This document shows, piece by piece, positions 1-6,493 of a DNA stretch of 6,493 bases (its first letter is position 1; every line of letters begins with the position of its first letter). This DNA is from Prolixibacteraceae bacterium (lineage in GTDB: Bacteria > Bacteroidota > Bacteroidia > Bacteroidales > Prolixibacteraceae), in the NCBI GenBank assembly GCA_007116765.1, contig SKHV01000455.1:1-6493 (forward strand), given 5' to 3'. The notes below the pieces were generated by a model. It was not told where the DNA came from. It made no database searches and saw nothing but the letters and a program-made list of their open reading frames with translations. Both the position numbers and the translations under genes were made by a program.

Positions 1-100
1 AGTAGTACTTCAAAAGAAGTTTATCAGAAGGGGTTGCTTTTAGGTTCCACAATGTAATAGCATACTCTTGGGTCTGTCTTTCTAGTGTATCATCCGACAT
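1..100 (-). CDS. Possible partial protein-coding gene of unknown function, running off the left edge
   Basis: On the minus strand a frame is open from about position 161 to the window edge. It has an ATG at 100-98 (protein beginning MSDDTLERQTQEYAITLWNL) and an alternative ATG at 127-125. The 33 visible residues are charged and helix-like, ending in a Lys/Leu/Tyr-rich stretch. Codon first positions are purine-rich and third positions AT-rich, as in a real gene, whereas the overlapping plus-strand frame here is Ser/Cys-rich and less gene-like. I do not recognise the family. It would be divergent from the susC remnant, with its start inside or against that remnant. It could still be a chance open frame antisense to susC: it is short, and no ribosome-binding site is seen (weak evidence in this phylum). 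Confidence 0.3.
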   Translation of the reverse strand, partial: MSDDTLERQTQEYAITLWNLKATPSDKLLLKYY

Positions 101-1388
101 TTCATCAAGAATAGGAGCAAATGCCATTGAAACAATTAAGATAGGCGATGTTCCTGTTGGTTTATTTTATGCTCTGGGTGCAGCATGGCGAATTTCGGAA
201 GAAAATTTCCTGAAAGATATTCATGCAATCGAAGAATTAAAGTTAAGAGCTTCGGTCGGAATTGCCGGGAACGATGATATTGGAGAAGTTAACGCAATTG
301 AGCATTTTGTGTTTGACCATTATAGATTAACTACAGTTATGGTTCCCGGTATTATTGCGAATAATCAATTGACTTACCAAACAAAGTCGCAAATCAACTT
401 TGGTTTCGATTTGGCTTTTTTAGGTAACCGTGTTATGCTAAGTGCTAATTACTTTAATAATAATAGTGATAATATCATGCTCTTCAGTGATGAATACAGT
501 TCTTTAGGCTTCGATTTTTATCCTAGTAATTCAGCATCCCTTAATACAACCGGTTATGAACTAGATGTATTTAGTAGGATAGTCGATAAAAGAGACTTTA
601 GTTTTGACTTAGGGCTAAATATTACAAACAATAAAACTATTATTAACGATATTCCCGGTGGTGAACATATATATAAGGGTAGAGGAGGTGTTGAAATTAT
701 AAACCGCGTAGGCGAACGAATCAATAGTTTTTATGGCTACGAATATGACGGTGTTTTTGCAACAACTGAAGAAGCTAATCAAGCAATGCTTTTTTCTGAT
801 AGAGGATTGCAATACAAAGCCGGAGATGCAAGATTTTTAGATATAAATGAAGATAATATAATTAACAACGAAGATAAAATACTTTTAGGATCGTTCGAAC
901 CCGATTTTTATGGAGGGTTAAATCTAAATATATCATACAAGAGATGGTCTCTTAATTCATGGTTTCAGGGAGTATACGGAAATAAAATATTTAATTACGT
1001 AAGGTATCAGAATGAAAAAATGACCGACTTATCCAATCAAAGTGTTAAAGTTTTGCAGCGTTGGCAATACGAAGGTCATGAAACAGTTGTCCCGAAAGCA
1101 CAATGGGGCGATCCTGTTGGAAATAATGCCTTATCAAGCCGTTGGATAGAAGATGGTTCTTATTTAAGATTAAAAGAATTAACCTTGGCGTACAACGTAG
1201 GTGAACAGTTTTCAGCATTTAGTAGTATGAAAGTTTTTATTACCGTGAACAACTGGTTTACTTTGACCAACTACTTGGGTTACGATCCTGAATTTAGTTA
1301 TTCGTCTGATATTCGTAATCAGGGTATTGATTACGGTACAATGCCTGTTTCAAAGCAATTTACTGTTGGTGTGCGAATTGGCTTGTAA
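6..1388 (+). CDS. SusC/RagA-family TonB-dependent outer-membrane transporter, C-terminal part only
   Basis: This is the C-terminal beta-barrel portion of a SusC-type importer, which moves oligomeric nutrients across the outer membrane using TonB energy, capped by the SusD protein encoded next. Family landmarks in order: an SSRIG segment near 99-113, AAWRISEENFLK (195-230), LKLRASVGIAGN (240-275), the SFYGYEYDGVF segment near 729-761, a GDARFLDINEDN loop, GSYLRLKELTLAYNVG near 1157-1202, and YDPEF plus a terminal strand ending VGVRIGL. The TAA stop is at 1386-1388. Family members are about 1000 residues; at most 460 codons are present, so signal peptide, carboxypeptidase-like domain, TonB box and plug are absent. 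The frame is closed upstream by TAG at 3-5, and homology is convincing only from about 93. A GTG at 309 falls mid-barrel and is not a credible start. Either the gene is 5'-truncated or frame-broken, or the window edge is chimeric. Family assignment is very secure; intactness is doubtful. Confidence 0.93.
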   Translation, partial: YFKRSLSEGVAFRFHNVIAYSWVCLSSVSSDISSRIGANAIETIKIGDVPVGLFYALGAAWRISEENFLKDIHAIEELKLRASVGIAGNDDIGEVNAIEHFVFDHYRLTTVMVPGIIANNQLTYQTKSQINFGFDLAFLGNRVMLSANYFNNNSDNIMLFSDEYSSLGFDFYPSNSASLNTTGYELDVFSRIVDKRDFSFDLGLNITNNKTIINDIPGGEHIYKGRGGVEIINRVGERINSFYGYEYDGVFATTEEANQAMLFSDRGLQYKAGDARFLDINEDNIINNEDKILLGSFEPDFYGGLNLNISYKRWSLNSWFQGVYGNKIFNYVRYQNEKMTDLSNQSVKVLQRWQYEGHETVVPKAQWGDPVGNNALSSRWIEDGSYLRLKELTLAYNVGEQFSAFSSMKVFITVNNWFTLTNYLGYDPEFSYSSDIRNQGIDYGTMPVSKQFTVGVRIGL

Positions 1389-1465
1389 ACAATTAATATA
1401 TGTATGAAAACAATATGGGAAATAATGTTATTAAAATGAATATGAGCACTATTAAAATACATAAA
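1389..1465 (+). other. susC-susD junction with multiple in-frame start codons
   Basis: Seventy-seven bases separate the susC stop from the preferred susD start. The susD frame is already open here, with ATGs at 1400, 1415, 1436 and 1442. Using the first would add 22 polar residues (Asn-, Lys- and Met-rich) ahead of the signal peptide, which does not suit a lipoprotein leader. The stretch is A-rich with no purine Shine-Dalgarno-like run, normal for Bacteroidota. There is no hairpin, so susC and susD are presumably co-transcribed. Confidence 0.55.
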
Positions 1466-3322
1466 ATGAAAACAAAAATATATTTCATTGTAGCTATACT
1501 TTCATTTGGCATGTTGACATCCTGCGAAGACTTTCTTTTTCCTTCTCAGGACTTAATAATCAAAGAAAGCGATATGCCTCGTGATATGTTGGAAATGAGA
1601 GCCGCCAGTTTGGGATTATATGCATTACAACAAGAGTTGGTTGAACAAGTTCTTATACTGGGCGAATTGCGTGGCGATCTTTTGAAAGTTACAGGCAATG
1701 CCGATCCCGATTTAATCGAAATTAATAATTTCAATATATCAGAAAACAACAGGTATGCCGACCCAATGAACTTTTATAAACTTATCTCAGCATCAAACAA
1801 AATTATCAGAATTTTAGAAGATAAATACTTATCAGATATCGATCCTGCAAGAGGGATTACAGACTTTCACAAAATGCTCGGAGAAGCTATTTGTATGAGA
1901 AGCTGGGCTTACTTTAATGCTGCCCGAATTTACAACGAGATTCCTTACATTCCTGAAACGTTAACCGATATTGATAAAATTGTTGAATACGTAAACACTC
2001 CTGGAACATACATCGACAGTGCTTATGTAAAGTACCATCCCAATGGTTTGCACAATGATACAATTGTAATGGTATATGAGGCAAATGACAAAATGTTTCT
2101 GAACCAAGATATTGTTATTCGTAAAGCAATTAGCGACATTGAAAACCGGGTTGTTTCTTCAGGAGTTGACTATGGACGAGACTATGATGACCCAACGTGG
2201 CTGGTTACTGTTTGGAATGATTATGCCAAGCATGCTTTGCTTGGGCAAATGTACCTGCACATTGGCGATTATACTAAAGCAATGCAAAATTTCAACAGGC
2301 TTTTATTATATGCCGAGCCAGGAGCAAATGTAGTGCGATTTGGGCTCGATGGAAGATTCCGTGATAATAATTGGAAAAATATACTAACAGGTATAGATGA
2401 AAATGAACATATTTTTTCATTATGGTTTGGGAAAAATACTTCAACATTCCAACGAAACCCTCTACAGTACTTCTTTTCTAGTACAACGCCCAACATACAC
2501 GCTATGCAACCTACAAAATATGCCGTTGAACTTTGGGAGTCGCTGTGGAGCAGATATCAATTAATTAGGAATGCCAGCAACCCCGATTTAACCTACATGT
2601 TGGATCCCGGAGAGCCCGGCGACTATCACAGAGGGAACGGGGTTTCTTATGCTTATGTGAGAAACGGAAAGGTTTTTACAAGTAATGAGTGGGCGCATAT
2701 GATGGAACTAAAATTGTTCGACAAACAAAACGAACTTCAAATTTTTATGCAAGAGGTTGATACAGTTGTGTATAAATATACTATAGGTAAAAATCCCTTC
2801 AGTCACGATGCTCATTATATGGTTTTCAGAGCTGCCGGTATTCATTTGTATGCGGCAGAGATTTTTGCTAATTGGATTCCAAAAGGAGGAGTTTTGTTCA
2901 TGTCAAGGGCACAAGACTATATTTATACCGGAAACTATAAGCAAGACCCAAGGCAGTTGGGTGTTGCCGGAAGGGTTGGGTTTGGCAGAACTCAAGGTAT
3001 TTCTGTAGATAATGATATTGTTTACAATTTTGACCCCTATACAAATGAAGTAATTGGATATATAAATATTAATACAACACTTAATAAACAATTATATCTT
3101 GAAGAAGTTATTCTCAGGCAAAGAGCTCTTGAATTAGCTTTTGAAGGTGAACGGTTTTATGATTTAGTCAGAATCGCAAAGCGCAGAAATGTGAGAGGTT
3201 TAGATGGTAATCAATTTTTGGCTGATAGAATCGTTACAAAATTTCCATCCCAACAACAAGATATTATAAGGAATAGGTTATTAGATGAATCGAATTGGTA
3301 TATTCCGTTTGTTCTCAAATAA
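1466..3322 (+). CDS. SusD/RagB-family nutrient-binding outer-membrane lipoprotein
   Basis: Surface lipoprotein that binds substrate and closes over the SusC channel. Starting at 1466 gives 618 residues with a lipoprotein leader (MKTKIYFIVAILSFGMLTSC): basic start, hydrophobic core and lipobox LTSC with acylated Cys20, followed by acidic Glu21-Asp22, which resembles surface-export signals of this phylum. SusD landmarks are GELRGDLL (66-73), the helix GEAICMRSWAYFNAARIYNE (139-158) leading to IPYIP, a TPR-like helix pair from Trp250 (WNDYAKHALLGQMYLHIGDY), and the C-terminal family signature LRQRALELAFEGERFYDLVR (550-569). The protein ends NWYIPFVLK, matching the usual Pro-containing SusD terminus. 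Its length is slightly above the common 500-600. In-frame ATGs at 1400-1442 would extend it by up to 22 residues but spoil the leader. It pairs with the susC fragment upstream. The substrate cannot be deduced; the family covers glycans, peptides and other polymers. Confidence 0.95.
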   Translation: MKTKIYFIVAILSFGMLTSCEDFLFPSQDLIIKESDMPRDMLEMRAASLGLYALQQELVEQVLILGELRGDLLKVTGNADPDLIEINNFNISENNRYADPMNFYKLISASNKIIRILEDKYLSDIDPARGITDFHKMLGEAICMRSWAYFNAARIYNEIPYIPETLTDIDKIVEYVNTPGTYIDSAYVKYHPNGLHNDTIVMVYEANDKMFLNQDIVIRKAISDIENRVVSSGVDYGRDYDDPTWLVTVWNDYAKHALLGQMYLHIGDYTKAMQNFNRLLLYAEPGANVVRFGLDGRFRDNNWKNILTGIDENEHIFSLWFGKNTSTFQRNPLQYFFSSTTPNIHAMQPTKYAVELWESLWSRYQLIRNASNPDLTYMLDPGEPGDYHRGNGVSYAYVRNGKVFTSNEWAHMMELKLFDKQNELQIFMQEVDTVVYKYTIGKNPFSHDAHYMVFRAAGIHLYAAEIFANWIPKGGVLFMSRAQDYIYTGNYKQDPRQLGVAGRVGFGRTQGISVDNDIVYNFDPYTNEVIGYININTTLNKQLYLEEVILRQRALELAFEGERFYDLVRIAKRRNVRGLDGNQFLADRIVTKFPSQQQDIIRNRLLDESNWYIPFVLK

Positions 3323-3506
3323 TTTTAGTAAAAAATTGAATTGAATGTTTAGCTATAAGCGATGCTGATTTAACTTAAATGCCAATTGTGAGCGGAAAGT
3401 TCAATTTTGATAAGTGTTTGTGATAATTTGACAAAAAATTTGCATTAAAACAATAATTTACAAGCTAAATTTAACTAATAAATTAATTATTAAAACTTAT
3501 TGAATT
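3323..3506. other. AT-rich intergenic region between susD and the LTD-protein gene
   Basis: There are 184 bases without an open frame. No GC-rich hairpin followed by a T-run was found, so a strong intrinsic terminator is not evident after susD. A loose inverted repeat pairs 3332-3340 with 3400-3408 (nine bases, 59-base loop), and a 13-base near-palindrome lies at 3368-3380; both are weak in such AT-rich DNA. Several TTTG motifs (3406-3409, 3417-3420, 3427-3430, 3439-3442) recall the Bacteroidota -7 element TAnnTTTG, but none has an upstream TTG at the expected spacing. The spacing is long enough for a separate promoter, but one cannot be assigned from sequence alone. Confidence 0.5.
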
Positions 3507-6493
3507 ATGAGAAAAAGTTACTTAAAATTGACAATTTGTATATTTCTAATATTCCCTTTATTGTTGCAAGGGCATATTAGAACAGAACAAGAAACGTGGT
3601 ACAACCTTTTTATTCCGGGTTTAGAAGTACCACCACTTATTTTTACCGAGTTTAGAGCAGGCGGAGCACCTAATACCTATATTGAATTGACCAATGTAGG
3701 AGATGAACCCATTGACCTTAGTAATTTTTCACTGATTTCGGGCAATACCTATTTCAAAATGGAGTTTTCTACCGATAGTTTATTTAGGATAGGATTTGAG
3801 TATGGAATAGTACCTTTAACTGGTTCTCACCATAAAGTAATTATGTTGGATCCCGGTGAGTCTTATGTGATGTCGAATGTTTTTGATGCACAAACTAATC
3901 CGCCCCATTTACCTATTCATAATGTAGGCGTAATGCAGAAATCGGACTACCTGTCTCACTTTCCCGAAGAAACTACGGCTATATTTTTAGATAATCCTGA
4001 ATATAACGCTTTTGGCAGGGATTCAATAAGTGAATTTTATGCCCATACACGAAACACACCCAATGTGGGTTACTATTTGCAATATGCGTTTACCGATTCT
4101 TTAGGCATGCGCGATTCAACAATTGTTGATAATGTAAACTTCTCTATTGACGATCAATCAGGTTTTCAGAATGATAAATGGGGACAAGGGAATTATCAGA
4201 CTCCGGTAGCCGGAGTAGCTGATGCTATAAGTGATTATATACTTATCAGAAAGGCTGATGTTAAAAAAGGAAATACAAACTGGCATATGGCCAGAGGTAC
4301 TGATATGGAAACATCGGAATGGTTGCCCATTCCTCAATTTAACCATAAATTTAATTCGTTTACAACTATTGGTGAACATGGTGATTTCGATATTGATTAT
4401 ACAATAAAAAATCCGAAAATTAGTATTGATGAAGCAACCGGAATTATGACCGTGCCCTGGGAGATTTCTCGTGGCGAAGTTATGAGTGAGCAGTTTGATT
4501 TTGGTCCCGGAATGGGCTGGGCTTATAATGAAAATGCCAACGACTCACTTTTCAGAAGTGTACGTAATGGTGATACTTTTACTATGTATGCTGTAGGAAA
4601 TGAAATAAGAAGATTGGACTTGACAATTATAGTAACAGATCCTACTTCTGATGTGGCTATAGCTTATCCTAAAAGAATATTCCGTAACAATCAACACAGT
4701 ATTGTTCCTGTCGACGTTCTTCCCCAAGAGGTTGATGAGGCTACATGGAGAGGATTATTCCAAATTACACAGGGGCTCGAAATAGATTCAATTTATAATG
4801 TTCCTTTTGGCACCCCAGTAGATTCTTTGATGAAATATATTTATATTCCTGACAATGCTTCTGCCGAAATAGAGTTTCTTAACAACGAAGAACGCAATAA
4901 CCTTAAAAAAGGCGATAAACTTGTAGTAACTTCTGCAAATGGAAACAACAAAAAAGAATACTTGATTGAAGTAAGCGTAAATGCCCCTTCGTCTAATGCT
5001 AATTTAAGTAAAATTTCATGGCCCGGTTATGATGATGATGTTTATTGGGAGTGGACAGATGAGACCATCCCCGGTTTTAACCCGAACCGTACAGCTTATA
5101 CCGTACAACTAACCGATGGAACAAAAACGATACCTGCCCTTCAATTCACGACAGAAAGGGCTAATTCAACCGTAAATGTTACCAGGGCTATTGATATTAA
5201 CGGTTCTCTTGAACAACGAACAACAACTGCCGTTGTAACTGCTCCTGATGGTATTTCAACTCGTACTTACAGGGTAACTTTTGAAATAGAAACAGTACCT
5301 GTTCAACCAAACACGGCTGAGCCTTTTATTTCGGAATTGATGCAAGGCGAATCATTTGCTTATGCCATAGAAATTTTCAATCCTGGCAATGTAGAGCTCG
5401 ATCTTGACGGCTATGTACTTTTAAACGGTGCTGCCGACCACAACCTTGCAGAGGCTCTTGAAGCTTCTAAAAATGAACCTTTTGGCAATGACGGACCTTA
5501 TCGTTATCAATATGCATTCGGTAAAAGGTTTAAGCACGATACAGATTCCGAAGCTTATGGTGCAGAACCAGGATACCTTATCCCCGATAATTTAACAAAC
5601 ACAATTGTTGCACCAGGTGGTGTGTTTACGGCAGGAACTATTCCCGATGGCGCATGGCCAGGTGGTAGATTCGATGATAACGCTGGTCGTATCGCTGTTT
5701 TTGAACATTTTATTGAGAACCTAGATTTTACTTGGTTTGGATACACTTTTCAACACGATGACACCAATCTTACAGATTCTTTAAATATCGAGTTTAGAGT
5801 TAACTCTTTTGGGCGTCATTTTCACAGATACAGGAATCCCGCAGTAATGGGCTTTACTGCGGGTGCCGGCCGCTCATATAATAGTATCTTTTTATTGAAA
5901 ATTGAAAATGACTCTGTTCGTAATGGTTTAAAAGATATTTATGACCCCAATGATTATACCGTAGTAGACCGCTTTCAGAAAGCCCCTGAGGCAGATAAAT
6001 TTTATGCATCAGGATGGGATTTGAGAATCCCCCACTGGCAGGGATGGAGCATAAGGCGTAAGCCTCACGTATGGAGAGGTGTTACACAACCAGGAGAGGG
6101 TATTGGCGATGACTTGGGACGCAGCCCGGAAAATTCAGAATGGATAATCTACAATAATCGTACTAGAGATTTAGATTGGAAAGGAGATTTGGTTCCAAAC
6201 CCACCTGCAAGTAATGATAATTATTTGAGTATTGGTGCACATGAAATGAATCCTATTACTAACTACTTATCAAATATAACTTCATTATTTTTTGAAGTAA
6301 CACCTGGTTATGAAGGAAATTTAACCATTACCGGAGATTTAGCAGGTCTCAATGTAGAAACCTTTTATACGCTTATTGACAAGGGTGATGTGTCGCAAAC
6401 TTTTGAAATGTATGATGGAACGACTCTCTTGACGATGAACGATGTTATTGCTGATGGTTATTTGTTAAAAGTTACTTCAGGTAATGGAATGCA
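3507..6493 (+). CDS. Large exported lamin-tail-domain protein, 3' end beyond the window
   Basis: The frame is open for 995 codons from ATG 3507 to the window edge. Residues 1-22 (MRKSYLKLTICIFLIFPLLL then QG) form a Sec signal peptide without a lipobox; Cys11 is inside the hydrophobic core. Visible architecture: LTD module 1 (about 43-291); a beta-rich segment (about 300-385); a small beta domain (about 416-490) ending in GDKLVVTSANG; a cadherin-like beta-sandwich resembling Pfam PF12733 (about 500-596, FNPNRTAYTVQL); LTD module 2 (about 604-912); and the beginning of another small beta domain (from about 926, with LLKVTSGNG at the edge). No nuclease, glycosidase or peptidase motif is visible. 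LTDs in bacterial exported proteins usually serve as accessory binding modules, often attached to hydrolases, so an enzyme or a type IX sorting domain may lie in the unseen C-terminus. Position after susCD suggests a surface role in the same uptake system. The start is well supported by the leader peptide. Confidence 0.9.
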   Translation, partial: MRKSYLKLTICIFLIFPLLLQGHIRTEQETWYNLFIPGLEVPPLIFTEFRAGGAPNTYIELTNVGDEPIDLSNFSLISGNTYFKMEFSTDSLFRIGFEYGIVPLTGSHHKVIMLDPGESYVMSNVFDAQTNPPHLPIHNVGVMQKSDYLSHFPEETTAIFLDNPEYNAFGRDSISEFYAHTRNTPNVGYYLQYAFTDSLGMRDSTIVDNVNFSIDDQSGFQNDKWGQGNYQTPVAGVADAISDYILIRKADVKKGNTNWHMARGTDMETSEWLPIPQFNHKFNSFTTIGEHGDFDIDYTIKNPKISIDEATGIMTVPWEISRGEVMSEQFDFGPGMGWAYNENANDSLFRSVRNGDTFTMYAVGNEIRRLDLTIIVTDPTSDVAIAYPKRIFRNNQHSIVPVDVLPQEVDEATWRGLFQITQGLEIDSIYNVPFGTPVDSLMKYIYIPDNASAEIEFLNNEERNNLKKGDKLVVTSANGNNKKEYLIEVSVNAPSSNANLSKISWPGYDDDVYWEWTDETIPGFNPNRTAYTVQLTDGTKTIPALQFTTERANSTVNVTRAIDINGSLEQRTTTAVVTAPDGISTRTYRVTFEIETVPVQPNTAEPFISELMQGESFAYAIEIFNPGNVELDLDGYVLLNGAADHNLAEALEASKNEPFGNDGPYRYQYAFGKRFKHDTDSEAYGAEPGYLIPDNLTNTIVAPGGVFTAGTIPDGAWPGGRFDDNAGRIAVFEHFIENLDFTWFGYTFQHDDTNLTDSLNIEFRVNSFGRHFHRYRNPAVMGFTAGAGRSYNSIFLLKIENDSVRNGLKDIYDPNDYTVVDRFQKAPEADKFYASGWDLRIPHWQGWSIRRKPHVWRGVTQPGEGIGDDLGRSPENSEWIIYNNRTRDLDWKGDLVPNPPASNDNYLSIGAHEMNPITNYLSNITSLFFEVTPGYEGNLTITGDLAGLNVETFYTLIDKGDVSQTFEMYDGTTLLTMNDVIADGYLLKVTSGNGM
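3633..4379 (+). repeat. LTD module 1 of the exported protein (residues ~43-291)
   Basis: It starts with the typical LTD strand pattern (LIFTEFRAGGAPNTYIELTN, then EPIDLSNFSLI), where an acidic residue and Asn precede the 'DLS.F.L' turn. It continues through a Gly-rich middle and TAIFLDNPEYN, which resembles the usual 'D.v.L.d..G' strand. It ends with a linker motif containing LIRKADVKKGNTNW (246-259), SEWLP (270-274) and TIGEH (287-291). The same end motif recurs in module 2, so the repeating unit is larger than the LTD alone. Confidence 0.75.
5316..6242 (+). repeat. LTD module 2 of the exported protein (residues ~604-912)
   Basis: The opening AEPFISELMQGESFAYAIEI followed by FNPGNVELDLDGYVLL matches the LTD start seen in module 1. 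The module ends with the same landmarks: SIRRKPHV (848-855), NSEWII (876-881) and SIGAH (908-912). It is about 60 residues longer than module 1, mostly from an expanded middle (roughly 630-780) rich in Asp, Gly, Phe and Tyr. The copies are strongly diverged at residue level, pointing to an old duplication or independent recruitment of the same module. Confidence 0.72.

Noticed and set aside
309..311. GTG at 309 as the start of the first gene
   Set aside because: It lies in the middle of a SusC beta-barrel; conserved family sequence continues in frame about 200 bases upstream and no signal peptide follows the GTG.
615..812. Minus-strand open frame of 65 codons inside susC
   Set aside because: It is antisense to strongly conserved transporter sequence, Cys/Ile-rich and without family resemblance; a shadow. 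The same applies to the other short frames inside susD and the LTD gene.
3332..3408. Nine-base inverted repeat (AAAATTGAA with TTCAATTTT) after susD, considered as a terminator or operator
   Set aside because: The loop is 59 bases, the arms are almost entirely A/T and no T-run follows; such matches are expected by chance in this composition.
3400..3445. TTTG motifs resembling the Bacteroidota -7 promoter element
   Set aside because: None combines a full TAnnTTTG with a TTG placed 19-21 bases upstream, so no promoter is called.
3530..3541. Cys11 of the LTD protein as a lipobox cysteine
   Set aside because: It is preceded by only ten residues and followed by ten further hydrophobic ones, so it sits inside the signal-peptide core; ordinary Sec export is more likely.

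Overview
The window looks like part of a nutrient-uptake locus from an AT-rich member of the Bacteroidota. It carries the C-terminal part of a SusC/RagA-type TonB-dependent outer-membrane transporter, a complete SusD/RagB-type surface lipoprotein, and the first 995 codons of a large exported protein built from lamin-tail-domain (LTD) modules. The SusC-SusD pair is diagnostic of this phylum. No Shine-Dalgarno-like purine tracts precede the starts, which also fits.

Layout. Positions 1-~100 are anomalous: all three plus-strand frames contain a stop within the first 57 bases, while one minus-strand frame is open and reads like ordinary protein. From about position 93 to 1388 the plus strand is clearly susC (barrel half only, about 430-460 residues of an expected ~1000). 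The susD-like gene follows closely (stop 3322), with several possible in-frame starts; the one that makes a proper lipoprotein is at 1466. A 184-base AT-rich gap (3323-3506) has no convincing terminator or promoter. From 3507 a single frame stays open to the window end at 6493, coding for a signal-peptide-bearing, multi-domain beta-sandwich protein with two LTD modules.

How they fit together. In such loci SusD is the surface lid that binds substrate, SusC is the TonB-powered channel beneath it, and an adjacent exported protein usually binds or processes the substrate. The large LTD protein is the likely substrate-specific or surface-adhesive component. Its ligand cannot be read from this sequence, because no catalytic domain lies in the visible part. 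No regulator (ECF sigma, anti-sigma or hybrid two-component), RNA gene, CRISPR array or recognisable insertion sequence was seen.

Most worth checking: whether the susC 5' half is really missing (rearrangement, phase-variable inversion or pseudogene) or the left edge is an assembly artefact, and what the C-terminus of the LTD protein contains.
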